Shown here: piece by piece, positions 9,291-18,169 of the stretch
Layout: each line of letters starts with the position of its first letter
How positions within the stretch are numbered: the stretch's first letter is position 1
Assembly: GCF_037026715.1 (NCBI RefSeq)
Contig: NZ_JBANCG010000009.1
Span: 124,001-188,000, forward strand
Length of the DNA: 64,000 bases
Reading direction: 5' to 3'
Origin: Breoghania sp037026715
GTDB taxonomy: Bacteria > Pseudomonadota > Alphaproteobacteria > Rhizobiales > Stappiaceae
Program-made: the position numbers and the translations under genes
Notes under the pieces: model-generated
What the model was told of the DNA's origin: nothing
Seen by the model: only the letters and a program-made list of their open reading frames with translations
Database searches by the model: none

Positions 9291-12200
9291 TCAGGCGGCC
9301 GAGGGGAAGTAATCCTGCAGCGGCCTGACTTCAAGGCTGCCGGTCTTGTACGCCTCGATCGCCAGTACGGCGGCAATCGCGCCTGCCAGGGTGGTGTAGT
9401 AGGGCACCTTGTGCAGCAGCGCCGCCTGACGGAGGGACCGGCTGTCGGTCAGGGCCTGCGCGCCTTCGGTCGTATTGAAGACGAGCTGAACCTCACCGTT
9501 CTTGATAGCATCGACGATGTGCGGCCGGCCTTCAAGCACCTTGTTGATCTTGCGACAGCTAATTCCCTTTTCCTCGAGATATCGCTGTGTTCCGCCCGTG
9601 GCGATGATCGAGAAGCCGCAGCGTTCGAGAATGCGGGCCGTCTCCACGATGCGCGGCTTGTCGGCGTCGCGCAACGAGATGAAGACGGTGCCTTGCGTCG
9701 GCACCTTCACGCCGGCGCCCAGCTGCGATTTCGCAAAGGCCACCGGGTAGGCGCGGTCGAGGCCCATAACCTCGCCGGTGGAACGCATCTCGGGGCCGAG
9801 AACGGTATCGACGCCGGGGAAGCGCGCGAACGGGAACACCGCTTCCTTCACCGCCACATGATCGAGCCGGTTGCTGTGCAGGTCGAAGGACGCGAGCGTT
9901 TCGCCGGCCATGATGCGCGCGGCGATCTTGGCGACCGGCACGCCGATCGTCTTGGCCACGAAAGGCACCGTGCGCGAGGCACGCGGATTGACTTCGAGCA
10001 CGTAGATCGTGCCGTCCTTGATCGCGTACTGGACATTCATCAGCCCGCCGACGTCGAGGGCCAGCGCCATGGCGCGGGTCTGTTCCTTCAGCTCGCGTAA
10101 GGTGTCTGACGACAGCGAGTGCGGCGGCAGAGTGCAGGCCGAATCGCCGGAATGGATGCCGGCTTCCTCGATGTGCTCCATGATGCCGCACACGAACACG
10201 TCCTTGCCGTCGCACAGGGCATCGACGTCGATCTCGACGGCGTCGGAAAGATAGTGGTCGAGCAGGACCGGGCTCTTCCCGGAAACCACGACGGCCTCGT
10301 TGATGTAGCGCTCGAAGTGTTCCTCGTCGCGCACGATTTCCATGCCGCGGCCGCCGAGCACGTAGGAGGGGCGAATCACGGCCGGGAAGCCGATTTCCTT
10401 GATGATCGCGCGGGCCTCGTCGACCGAATGGGCGATGCCGTTGTCCGGCTGCTTCAGGTCGAGTTTGTGCAGCAGCTTCTGGAAGCGGTCGCGGTCTTCG
10501 GCCAGGTCGATCATGTCGGGCGAGGTGCCGAGGATCGGCACGCCGGCCTCCTTCAGCGCCTGGGCGAGTTTCAGCGGGGTCTGGCCACCGAACTGCACGA
10601 TCACGCCTTTGAGCGTGCCCTTCGACTGCTCGATGCGGATGATCTCCAGCACGTCTTCGCCCGTCAGCGGCTCGAAATAGAGCCGGTCGGAGGTGTCGTA
10701 GTCGGTGGAGACCGTTTCCGGGTTGCAGTTGACCATGATCGATTCGTAGCCGGCGTCGGCCAGCGCGAAGGCGGCGTGACAGCAACAGTAGTCGAATTCG
10801 ATGCCCTGGCCGATGCGGTTCGGGCCGCCGCCGAGGATCATCACCTTGGTGGCTTCCGACGGCTGGGCCTCGTTGGCGGGCTTGCCGGCGAAAGGCGCCT
10901 CGTAGGTCGAGTACATGTAGGCGGTCGGGGAGGCAAACTCGGCGGCGCAGGTATCGATGCGCTTGTAGACCGGGTGCACGGCGAGCGCGGTGCGCCTTGC
11001 CGTGACCTCCTCTTCCTCAAGCCCGGCCAGCTTCGCCAGCCGCGCATCGGCAAAGCCCATGGATTTCAGCCTGCGGAAGCTTTCCGCATTTTCCGGAAGG
11101 CCGAACTTCGCGACCTTGGCCTCAAGCTCGATGATGTCGCGCAGCTGTTCCAGGAACCAGGGATCGATCTTGCAGGCCTCATGGATCTGTTCGTTGTCGA
11201 GGCCGAGCCGCATGGCCTGGGCGACCTTCAGCAGCCGGTCCGGCGTCGGCACGCCGAGGGCAGCGCGGATGGCGTTCTTGTCGTCGCCCTGGCCGAGGCC
11301 CGGAATGTCGATCTCGTCGAGGCCGGAAAGCCCCGTCTCCAGTCCACGCAGCGCCTTCTGCAGGCTTTCGGTGAAGGTGCGGCCGATGGCCATGACCTCG
11401 CCGACCGACTTCATCGCCGTCGTCAGCACCGGCTGCGCGCCCGGGAACTTCTCGAAGGCGAAGCGCGGGATCTTGGTGACAACGTAGTCGATGGAGGGTT
11501 CGAAGGAGGCGGGCGTTGCGCCGCCGGTGATGTCGTTTTCCAGCTCGTCGAGCGTGTAGCCGACGGCCAGCCTTGCCGCGACCTTGGCGATGGGGAAGCC
11601 GGTCGCCTTGGAGGCGAGCGCGGAGGAACGCGACACGCGCGGGTTCATCTCGATGACGATGAGCCTGCCGTCTTCCGGATTGACCGCGAACTGCACGTTG
11701 GAGCCGCCGGTTTCCACCCCGATCTCGCGCAGCACCGCCAGGGAGGCGTCGCGCATGATCTGGTATTCCTTGTCGGTCAGCGTCAGCGCCGGCGCGACCG
11801 TGATCGAATCGCCGGTGTGCACGCCCATCGGATCGACGTTCTCGATGGAGCAGACGATGATGCAGTTGTCCGCGCGGTCGCGAACCACCTCCATCTCGTA
11901 TTCCTTCCAGCCGAGCACCGATTCCTCGATCAGCACCTCGTTCGTCGGCGAGGCATCGAGGCCGCGCTCCAGAATGTCGAGGAACTCTTCGCGGTTGTAG
12001 GCGATGCCGCCGCCGGTGCCGCCCATGGTGAAGGAGGGACGCAGGATCGCCGGCAGGCCGATTTCCTCCAGCGCCGCATAGCCGTCGGCCATGGCGTGGG
12101 CGAGCTTCGAGCGCGGCGTGTCGAGGCCGATCTTGGTCATCGCGTCCTTGAAGCGCTCGCGGTCTTCGGCCTTGTCGATGGCGTCGGCGGTGGCGCCGAT

Positions 12201-12563
12201 CATCTCCACGTCCCACTTGTCGAGGATGCCCATCTTGCGCAAGCTGAGGGCGCAGTTGAGCGCGGTCTGACCGCCCATGGTCGGCAGCAGGACGAGCTTT
12301 TCGTCGGGACGCTCGGTGCGTTCCTTCTCGATGATCTTGGCGACGATCTCCGGCGTGATCGGCTCGATGTAGGTCGCATCGGCCAGTTCCGGATCCGTCA
12401 TGATCGTGGCCGGGTTCGAGTTGACCAGGACGATCCGGTATCCTTCCGCCTTGAGGGCCTTGCAGGCCTGCGTACCGGAATAGTCGAATTCACAGGCCTG
12501 CCCGATGACGATGGGGCCGGCGCCGATGATCAGAATGGAGTGGATGTCAGTACGCTTGGGCAT
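9291..12563 (-). CDS. carB: Carbamoyl-phosphate synthase large chain
   Basis: The 1090-residue ammonia-dependent subunit. Two homologous ATP-grasp halves phosphorylate bicarbonate and carbamate to make carbamoyl phosphate for arginine and pyrimidines. Seen: the N-terminal IIGAGPIVIGQACEFDYSGT, glycine-rich loops MGGTGGGIAYN and LGGRGMEIV, ENVDPMGVHTGDS and its counterpart AGIHSGDS, an oligomerisation domain between the halves, and a C-terminal MGS-like allosteric domain (RILERCGFSIIATGGT). The start at 12563 (MPKRTD) has GGGAG upstream; an upstream ATG at 12593 does not. The small subunit carA is separate, 4 kb away, with regulator genes between, so the two are not in one operon. Confidence 0.98.
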   Translation of the reverse strand: MPKRTDIHSILIIGAGPIVIGQACEFDYSGTQACKALKAEGYRIVLVNSNPATIMTDPELADATYIEPITPEIVAKIIEKERTERPDEKLVLLPTMGGQTALNCALSLRKMGILDKWDVEMIGATADAIDKAEDRERFKDAMTKIGLDTPRSKLAHAMADGYAALEEIGLPAILRPSFTMGGTGGGIAYNREEFLDILERGLDASPTNEVLIEESVLGWKEYEMEVVRDRADNCIIVCSIENVDPMGVHTGDSITVAPALTLTDKEYQIMRDASLAVLREIGVETGGSNVQFAVNPEDGRLIVIEMNPRVSRSSALASKATGFPIAKVAARLAVGYTLDELENDITGGATPASFEPSIDYVVTKIPRFAFEKFPGAQPVLTTAMKSVGEVMAIGRTFTESLQKALRGLETGLSGLDEIDIPGLGQGDDKNAIRAALGVPTPDRLLKVAQAMRLGLDNEQIHEACKIDPWFLEQLRDIIELEAKVAKFGLPENAESFRRLKSMGFADARLAKLAGLEEEEVTARRTALAVHPVYKRIDTCAAEFASPTAYMYSTYEAPFAGKPANEAQPSEATKVMILGGGPNRIGQGIEFDYCCCHAAFALADAGYESIMVNCNPETVSTDYDTSDRLYFEPLTGEDVLEIIRIEQSKGTLKGVIVQFGGQTPLKLAQALKEAGVPILGTSPDMIDLAEDRDRFQKLLHKLDLKQPDNGIAHSVDEARAIIKEIGFPAVIRPSYVLGGRGMEIVRDEEHFERYINEAVVVSGKSPVLLDHYLSDAVEIDVDALCDGKDVFVCGIMEHIEEAGIHSGDSACTLPPHSLSSDTLRELKEQTRAMALALDVGGLMNVQYAIKDGTIYVLEVNPRASRTVPFVAKTIGVPVAKIAARIMAGETLASFDLHSNRLDHVAVKEAVFPFARFPGVDTVLGPEMRSTGEVMGLDRAYPVAFAKSQLGAGVKVPTQGTVFISLRDADKPRIVETARILERCGFSIIATGGTQRYLEEKGISCRKINKVLEGRPHIVDAIKNGEVQLVFNTTEGAQALTDSRSLRQAALLHKVPYYTTLAGAIAAVLAIEAYKTGSLEVRPLQDYFPSAA

Positions 12564-12774
12564 TTCGGCTCCCCGGGGTCGCGCATCGGGCATGCTCCGC
12601 CGGCGACACGCGGCATGTGTCGGTCAAGGAGTCGCATCGCGACAGATGATGATGTTCGGCTGAGCGGGCCTTATAGGGAAAAAGTGGAGGGGCGGAAACC
12701 CCCGTCGGCGGGATCAGGCGTGCGAACTTGAAAAAACATCGTGCAGTCCGGCTCCGGCGCTCGCGGAGGGAGCG

Positions 12775-13062
12775 TCAGGATGCGCCGCCGGCGTCGGGCG
12801 TCGCGAGGGTTTCGCCGGTGTTTTCGACAGCAGGTGTCGCGGTGCGTCCGTCAAAATCGTCAACGCCTGCGGAAAGCGCGTAACAGGCGAGCCGGACATA
12901 ACGCGGAATGTCGACCTTGCGGCCGTCTCGGTCTCCCTTCTCGTAATACTGGATCATCCGCTTCTTCAGTCCGAGCTTTTCGGCTGCTTCCTTCTGTTTC
13001 CAGCCGAGGGTCTTTCGCCACGCGCGGAACTGGTCCGGCGTCATTGCAGCGGAGGTGTTCAT
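12775..13062 (-). CDS. XRE-family helix-turn-helix repressor
   Basis: A 95-residue protein with one Cro/C1-type helix-turn-helix (about residues 7-60): FRAWRKTLGWKQKEAAEKLG then LKKRMIQYYEKG, followed by a short charged tail. The size suits a simple homodimeric repressor. Start at 13062 (MNTSAAM) with weak AGAGA is preferred over 13092, which has no site. Upstream lie four copies of GCAC-N3-GTGC covering its own predicted promoter and a divergent one. This strongly suggests autoregulation and control of the 45-aa gene opposite. No phage or toxin gene is adjacent, so the regulon beyond this is unknown. Confidence 0.85.
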   Translation of the reverse strand: MNTSAAMTPDQFRAWRKTLGWKQKEAAEKLGLKKRMIQYYEKGDRDGRKVDIPRYVRLACYALSAGVDDFDGRTATPAVENTGETLATPDAGGAS

Positions 13063-13166
13063 TTCGGGTATCTCTTTGATTCTGGATGCCATCGACGCCC
13101 ATTGCCAGTGCGGCGACCAGGGCGGCGCGGCCGACTTTCCACCGCATCGCGGGATGCGGCGCGCCC

Positions 13167-13267
13167 ATTCTAGACCAGTCCAATCGAATGCACAAAGTGC
13201 GCGTTTCTTGACAAAAGCGCACTATGTGCACATATTGCCAAGTGGAAGCACTGAGTGCGCTTTGTGC
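13167..13267. promoter_or_regulatory. Divergent promoters with a GCAC-N3-GTGC operator array
   Basis: Four copies: GCACAAAGTGC (13190-13200), GCACTATGTGC (13219-13229), GCACTGAGTGC (13248-13258) and imperfect GCGCTTTGTGC (13257-13267). The first three start exactly 29 bases apart. Minus-strand promoter for the XRE gene: -35 TTGTGC (13195-13190, inside site 1), 17-base spacer, -10 TAGAAT (13172-13167). Plus-strand promoter: -35 TTGACA (13208-13213; the line reads cTTGACAaaag), 17-base spacer containing site 2, -10 CATATT (13231-13236). Sites 3 and 4 fall at and after the expected plus-strand start. The layout is that of a repressor-controlled divergent switch. Confidence 0.75.
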
Positions 13268-13363
13268 GCCGGTTTGTGTTCCGATTGGCCATGACCGGTC
13301 CCCGACGCGGCGCGCCTTGGCCCCGGCTTCATATTCCACTCACCACGAAAAGGAGTTCGACAG

Positions 13364-13501
13364 ATGTATTCCGACCTCATTCTCACCCGCTCAGCGATCG
13401 GCCGCGATCGGCTGGATCTTCACCGTCACGCAACGTTCCGGTGCGCTCTGACGCGGTTGGTTCGCGCTGCGCTGGTTATTTTCAGGCGGGCCGGTGGATA
13501 G
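13364..13501 (+). CDS. Small basic protein under the XRE-controlled promoter
   Basis: A 45-codon frame (MYSDLILTRSAIGRDRLDLH at the N-terminus) ending in TAG at 13501. It is preceded by AAAGGAG with eight bases to the ATG, one of the best ribosome binding sites in the window. It lies about 120 bases downstream of the TTGACA/CATATT promoter that carries the operator array. The product is Arg/Leu-rich with a possible amphipathic C-terminal helix (TRLVRAALVIFRRAGG) and no recognised domain. It could be a small membrane-active peptide or a host-modulating protein. Translation is supported only by the site and position. Confidence 0.45.
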   Translation: MYSDLILTRSAIGRDRLDLHRHATFRCALTRLVRAALVIFRRAGG

Positions 13502-14225
13502 CGTCCGGCATAAGTTTACATGTTACCAAGGAGTTGCGCTGCCGGTTACTCAGGAAAATGGCGGAAATCCGTGCGTTTTCCGGATTGTTACGTTACTTTC
13601 ACAGGGAAAAATTTGGAAACAAATGTGTCCCGACACGGGATCTCGAAAGCCCCTGTTTCGGGCATAAAGCGCAGAAATCCGACGTTTTTCCCCCGTTTTC
13701 GACGGTGGCAACGAGCGAGTAGGCTGCCCCTGAATTGCCACATCGAATGATTAACCGTATCAAGCGATAATCATTGAGGTATTCGGATTACTGCCGAAGT
13801 CCTGTGGTTGGCTTGTCTTCCGACGTAACGTATCAGAGTGCCTCGCTGGATATCTTGTTCACTTGGAAAGTGCCGAGGGGGGTTCTCCGGTCGCGTGTCT
13901 TGATCGTGGCAGTCCGACCAGCGGGTCAGTTGCGCTTGATGCATGCGGATCATGGGGGCGCCCGCGGATCCCTCTGGGGTTCTGTGGAACGTTGACGTGA
14001 TACGGCTTGCGATGCACACGGAGCCGCGCGACACGGGGAAGGCGAGCGGCGCACGCCGTTCGTCTTCGTCATGTCGAAAACAAAACCTCCGTTGCGGACC
14101 GGCCGGTCCGGGCGGGTTCGTTGCACAGTTCAGGAGCGGCCGTGTTCGCGGCGCTCGAGTTGGTCCGCCGGGTCATGATGCATTTCGAAAGTGGTCGCAA
14201 GCCGATAACAGGCGCTGTTGCGGAC
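13502..14225. other. Intergenic region before the AraC gene
   Basis: About 720 bases with no supported gene. Open frames are short, cysteine/arginine-rich and lack ribosome binding sites. The region is somewhat AT-richer at 13560-13780. It presumably contains the AraC-family gene promoter. The AraC frame itself stays open upstream to 14007, so part of it (14007-14225) could be coding if a more distal start is used. Confidence 0.4.
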
Positions 14226-15296
14226 ATGACCGCGCGGCGGGGCGTGAACATGCCCGCCGACAGCGAGAACGGGGACGCTTTCCTCGTGCATTGCCGCAGC
14301 CTCAATGGTCTGCCAGGCTATCTGGCCATGCGCGGCGTCGACTATTCGAGCCTGGCGAACCAGGCGGGACTGGGAGATGCGGATACCACGGCGACTGACA
14401 GCTATGTCGCGCTGGATGCGTTCGCCCATCTCCTGGAGCTTGCCTCCGAGGCCGCCGACGACGATTGCCTGGCATTGCGCTGGACGGCGCAGGATACGGA
14501 AAGCGGCCACGGCACGTTACCCTTGAGCCTGCGTTACGTGCCGAACTTGCGTGTTGCGCTGGAGACGCTTGCGCGTTTCATGAGCCTCCACATCGATGCC
14601 TCGGACGTTTCGGTCCGCTTTGACGGCAACGCGACGCTGACCTGGAACTATTCTCCGCTGATCACGCGACGCAACCAGATCGTCGATCGCAATGCATGCC
14701 TCTTCGTGTCGTGGCTGACGACGGCGCTGCCGCGTTCCGAATACCCGGTGGAGGTGCGGCTGATGCGCGAGCGGCCGAAATCGTCTGCGCTGCACCGTTC
14801 GCTGCTTTCCGCCAGCCTGCACTTTTCGGCCGAGCGCAACGAGGTCGTCTTTCCGCAGCGCAGTCTCGACCTTCCAAACCCCATGGCCGACGCGCATCTC
14901 TTCAAGGCATTGTGCGATCTCAACGTCAGGCTGATGCAGGAACGTCGGCGCCAGGACGATATCGTGCTGAAGGTGCGGGAAGAGATCATGGTCCTCGGGC
15001 AGCGCGAGGAGCGGAATGTCACGCTGGATCTGGTCGCGCGGCGGCTGGGGCTCAGCGTTCGCGGCCTGCAGCGCCGGCTCGCCGCCAGCGGCACCAACTT
15101 CAACGATCTCGTCGATGGTCTCAGACGGGACGCGGCCAAGCGTTACCTTGAGGAAACGGACCTGATGGTGTCGGAAATCGCCTATCGGCTCGGCTTCTCC
15201 AGTATTGGTAATTTTACCCGTGCCGCAAAGAGATGGTTTGGCCGGTCTCCGCGAGATTACCGCAGTCACATGCAATCGGACCGGGAACGACTGTAG
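14226..15296 (+). CDS. AraC-family transcriptional regulator (OruR/ArgR type)
   Basis: A 356-residue regulator with the large N-terminal arabinose-binding-like domain (PF12625 type; about residues 25-210, e.g. LRYVPNLRVALETLARFMSL) and a C-terminal AraC double helix-turn-helix (about 255-350). The second HTH carries VSEIAYRLGFSSIGNFTRAA and WFGRSPRDYR. Relatives control amino-acid, ornithine or ferric siderophore uptake genes, usually as activators. No adjacent structural gene reveals the effector. The start is uncertain: 14226 gives the usual spacing to the domain but no clear ribosome binding site; 14175, 14250 and 14007 are alternatives. Confidence 0.88.
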   Translation: MTARRGVNMPADSENGDAFLVHCRSLNGLPGYLAMRGVDYSSLANQAGLGDADTTATDSYVALDAFAHLLELASEAADDDCLALRWTAQDTESGHGTLPLSLRYVPNLRVALETLARFMSLHIDASDVSVRFDGNATLTWNYSPLITRRNQIVDRNACLFVSWLTTALPRSEYPVEVRLMRERPKSSALHRSLLSASLHFSAERNEVVFPQRSLDLPNPMADAHLFKALCDLNVRLMQERRRQDDIVLKVREEIMVLGQREERNVTLDLVARRLGLSVRGLQRRLAASGTNFNDLVDGLRRDAAKRYLEETDLMVSEIAYRLGFSSIGNFTRAAKRWFGRSPRDYRSHMQSDRERL

Positions 15297-15613
15297 CGCA
15301 CGCGCAACGGGCCGTGTTGTCGCATGTCCCCTTGAGCTAAAACTTAGGCGCGCGGGGCGAATTACGTAGCGCGAGGCGGTGGCATATTCCGCCCGTTCCC
15401 ACGGGAAACGTCCGAATTACCCTGGAGGAATTATAAAGAGGTGTAATAACCGGATAAAATGATCCGGACAAATGTGGCTCCTTCCGTCGAGGTCGAAGAT
15501 ACCCGGAGGTCGGAGCCGGTTCGAGATCAAAAGGAATGTCGCTGCGTTCGCGCTTCGACAAGGCCGATGGGTGGACGGCCGAACCAACCATAATTCACTG
15601 GCAAGTAGGCAAA
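15297..15613. other. Intergenic region upstream of the MerR gene
   Basis: About 315 bases without a gene. It contains AT-rich stretches near 15415-15465 (GAGGAATTATAAAGAGGTG) and the small palindrome CCGGAT...ATCCGG (about 15449-15466). These are plausible promoter or operator elements for the MerR-type gene, but no promoter can be fixed. Confidence 0.35.
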
Positions 15614-16063
15614 ATGAATACAATACCAACAACACTCACCGCCGTTCCCGATATCGCAGGTCCCATCCCTCACTCCACCGAGGACGGCAAGCTCTATTCC
15701 ATCTCGGAAATGGCCGAGATGTTCGACGTCACGCTGCGCACCCTGCGTTTCTACGAGGAGAAGGGGCTGCTCAACCCGGTTCGCCGCGGTTCGCGCCGTT
15801 TCTATCGTGAGCAGGAAGTCGGCCGCATGCGGGTGATTCTGCAGGCGAAGCGGATCGGCCTGACGCTGGTCGAAATCCGCCAGGTGCTCAAGCTGGTCGA
15901 AGGCAAGGCCTCGCGCGCCGAGCAGCTCAAGAACCTGCGCTCCATCTGCGCGTCCCAGCTCGACCTGCTCGAAGAGCAGAGCGAGACGGTCAAGCAGCAG
16001 CTCGCGGAAACGCGGCAGATCGTCAGCGATCTCGACGTTCTCGTCTCGACCGAGATTCTCTAG
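15614..16063 (+). CDS. MerR-family transcriptional regulator
   Basis: A 149-residue regulator. The winged helix-turn-helix YSISEMAEMFDVTLRTLRFY (about residues 26-45) is followed by the wing (GLLNPVRRGSRRFYREQEV) and a C-terminal dimerisation coiled coil (about 95-145). There is no C-terminal effector domain and there are no cysteines for metal sensing. This is typical of the short alphaproteobacterial MerR proteins often linked to acyl-CoA metabolism genes. Here no such gene is adjacent, although a probable mcd lies 28 kb away. Start at 15614 is chosen because the domain begins 25 residues later; the ribosome binding site (AAGTAGG) is weak. The TAG stop is the first triplet of a palindromic repeat. 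Confidence 0.88.
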   Translation: MNTIPTTLTAVPDIAGPIPHSTEDGKLYSISEMAEMFDVTLRTLRFYEEKGLLNPVRRGSRRFYREQEVGRMRVILQAKRIGLTLVEIRQVLKLVEGKASRAEQLKNLRSICASQLDLLEEQSETVKQQLAETRQIVSDLDVLVSTEIL

Positions 16064-16174
16064 AGCGCTTTCCGATCAGACGGAACCGTCTGATCGATAA
16101 GAAATCGCTCCAGATCAATACCTTGAGCATATCCTTATCGATCAGATAGGTTCCATCTGATCGGGATATGCTCT
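16062..16174. repeat. Stop-codon-associated palindromic repeat, copy A
   Basis: Begins at the merR stop (TAGAGCGCTTTCC). Contains the perfect hairpin CGATCAGACGG-AA-CCGTCTGATCG, the core CTCCAGATCAATACCT and GAGCATA, then a second hairpin (ATCAGATAGG...CCATCTGATC) and ends GATATGCTCT. About 75 bases align with copy C (30691-30793, inverted), and its right half aligns with copy B (18620-18684, inverted). Confidence 0.85.
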
Positions 16175-16591
16175 GGAGCCTGTTCCGACCGGATCGATCC
16201 GACCCGGTCGGTATGAACATGCTCGAGGGATCGAATACGGACGGTTCTTGCTGTCGGGCATGATTGCCCGATCGGATATGTGAACAGGGACCGTCACTTC
16301 TGCCATGCAGGTTCCTCCCGAGCCCGGAAAAGTGCCGGACACGGGCGGCCATTTTGCAGTTTTGCCCGGTCGTAGCTTCAGGCGGTGCCTGGGGCCGCGG
16401 CCGGGCTGCATCATTTTTCCCAGATGGTTTTGACGGCGGCGAAGCTCCTGCCAAACGCAGGGATGGACGCATGCGTGTCCGCTGCCTCCGTGCCACCGGT
16501 TTTCACGATGGTCATGGTAGGCCGGCCGCCGGACGCAGCGGCGGCCGGTATTTCCGTGTTGCAATTATCGGCCAGGTTTGTTCCGACCTTC
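16175..16591. other. Intergenic region between merR repeat and carA
   Basis: A further diverged palindrome, CCGACCGG...CCGGTCGG, lies near 16185-16210 and ends in ATGAACATGCTC. CCGGCCGCC (16522-16530) pairs with GGCGGCCGG (16540-16548) and may terminate carA transcription on the minus strand, though without a T tract. A 34-codon minus-strand frame at 16414-16515 has no good ribosome binding site and is not called. Confidence 0.4.
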
Positions 16592-17800
16592 TCAGGCCGC
16601 GCCGCGCTCCGGCAGCGGAGCTTCGCCCTTGCGCTCGCGAATCAGGTTGATGAAGCGCGTGAACAGGTAGTGGCTGTCGCGCGGACCGGGAGAAGCCTCG
16701 GGGTGGTATTGAACCGAGAAGACCGGCTTGCCGGAAAGTCTCAGGCCGCAGTTAGATCCGTCGAAGAGCGAGACGTGGGTTTCCTCCACGCCGTCCGGCA
16801 GGCTGTCGGTATCGACCGCGAAGCCGTGATTCATCGAGGTGATCTCGACCTTGTCGGTGGTGCGGTCCATGACCGGATGGTTCGCGCCGTGGTGGCCCTG
16901 ATGCATCTTTCGGGTCTTGCCGCCGAGTGCCAGTCCGAGCAGCTGATGGCCGAGGCAGATGCCGAAAACCGGAATGCCGGAGTCGATTGCCGCACGGATC
17001 GTCGGCAGCGCGTATTCGCCGGTCGCGGCCGGGTCGCCGGGGCCGTTCGAGAGGAACACGCCGTCGGGATCGAGTGCCATGAGCTCCTGCGCCGTGGCGG
17101 TCGCCGGCAGCACGGTTACGCGGCAACCCTGATCGGCCAGAAGCCGCAGGATGTTGCGCTTGATGCCGTAGTCGATGACCACCACATGATATTTCGGCGC
17201 GTCCTGACGGCCGTAGCCTTCGCCCCATTTCCAGGGCGTCTCGCTCCACTCGAAGCTCTGCCCGGTGGTGACGGACTTCGCCAGATCCATGCCCTCAAGG
17301 CCGGGCCAAGCCTTCGCCTGTTCCCTCAGGTCGTCGAAATCGAAGCGGCCGTCGGGTGCATGTGCGATGACCGCGTTGGGCATGCCGCTCTCGCGGATGC
17401 GGGCGGTGAGCGCACGGGTATCGACGCCGGCGATGGCGATGATGCCGCGCGCCTTCAACCAGGCGTCGAGCGCGCGGGTCGCACGGTAGTTCGACGGGGA
17501 CGTGATGTCGGCGCGCAGCACGGCGCCGCGCACGCCCGAGGCCCCGGCGAGGTTAACGGTCTCCACATCCTCCTCGTTGGCGCCGATGTTGCCGATATGC
17601 GGAAAAGTGAAGGTGATGATCTGGCCGGCGTAGGAGGGATCGGTGAGGATTTCCTGATAGCCGGTGATGGCGGTATTGAAGCAGACCTCGCCGGCGGCGG
17701 AACCGGTCGCGCCGAGGCCGTGGCCCTCGATCACGGTTCCATCGGCAAGGACAAGGGCGGCCGTGGGGGGCGTCGCGGACCAGGCGTCAGCGTTCGTCAT
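16592..17800 (-). CDS. carA: Carbamoyl-phosphate synthase small chain
   Basis: The 402-residue glutaminase subunit, which hydrolyses glutamine and channels ammonia to CarB. The N-terminal CPSase domain contains CFNTAITGYQEILTDPSYAG and IGNIGANEED. The C-terminal class I amidotransferase domain has the nucleophile cysteine in GICLGHQLLG and the catalytic His-Pro-Glu in YHPEASPGP. The start at 17800 (MTNADAW) gives family length. Two upstream ATGs (17833, 17830) and one at 17887 extend the frame without a ribosome binding site. It is transcribed alone, apart from carB. Confidence 0.97.
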   Translation of the reverse strand: MTNADAWSATPPTAALVLADGTVIEGHGLGATGSAAGEVCFNTAITGYQEILTDPSYAGQIITFTFPHIGNIGANEEDVETVNLAGASGVRGAVLRADITSPSNYRATRALDAWLKARGIIAIAGVDTRALTARIRESGMPNAVIAHAPDGRFDFDDLREQAKAWPGLEGMDLAKSVTTGQSFEWSETPWKWGEGYGRQDAPKYHVVVIDYGIKRNILRLLADQGCRVTVLPATATAQELMALDPDGVFLSNGPGDPAATGEYALPTIRAAIDSGIPVFGICLGHQLLGLALGGKTRKMHQGHHGANHPVMDRTTDKVEITSMNHGFAVDTDSLPDGVEETHVSLFDGSNCGLRLSGKPVFSVQYHPEASPGPRDSHYLFTRFINLIRERKGEAPLPERGAA

Positions 17801-18169
17801 GGGTTGCAATCCGGATCGGGTTGGTGACATCATGCGCACAAGCGGGACCGATATATGGCGGCGATCGATCTTTCGATCAATCGCCAAAGCCGGTTCGCAA
17901 CGGGATCCTGATCAGCGACACGCGCCCAACCGGCAGAACCGGTCGGCACTGGCTGAGACGGGCCCCCGAACGAAGACGGCTCGGGCCAGGATGGCTCAAA
18001 CCAGGCACGGTGCGCGCTCAGGCGCGCAGAGTAGGGCAACGAAGACCGCGGGTCAACTCGCCGCAGCGCGAAAAAACCTCTTATAAATCAGCATATTAGG
18101 ATCAGACAGCGAGTCGATGATGCAAATCTGGCTTGAACAGCTTCCCGTCTGCGGGGGCCGGCGCTGACC
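17801..18169. other. Divergent intergenic region carA / yqeY-like
   Basis: About 370 bases holding the promoters of the divergent carA and GatB/YqeY-domain genes. GAACCGGTC-type palindromic words occur near 17932-17945 (ACCGGCAGAACCGGTCGG). AAAAAACCTCTTATAAATCA at 18069-18088 is the most AT-rich part. No gene is supported. Confidence 0.35.

Noticed and set aside
10119..12731. 870-codon open frame antisense to carB
   Set aside because: Shadow of carB produced by codon bias; no family similarity.
12775..13501. XRE gene plus small gene read as a prophage remnant or toxin-antitoxin pair
   Set aside because: No other phage genes, integrase or recognisable toxin nearby; kept only as a regulatory-switch hypothesis.
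13255..13722. 155-codon plus-strand frame overlapping the 45-aa gene
   Set aside because: Starts inside the operator array without a ribosome binding site and reads as Arg/Pro/Ser-rich noise; the 45-aa frame is far better placed.
16414..16515. 34-codon minus-strand frame (MTIVKTGGTEAADTH...) upstream of the carA terminator-like hairpin
   Set aside because: Codon use looks chromosomal, but there is no ribosome binding site or promoter and the length is within chance.
9291..17800. carA and carB as one operon interrupted by a mobile insertion
   Set aside because: The regulator genes between them have ordinary composition and carA/carB separation is common in Rhizobiales, so no insertion needs to be invoked.
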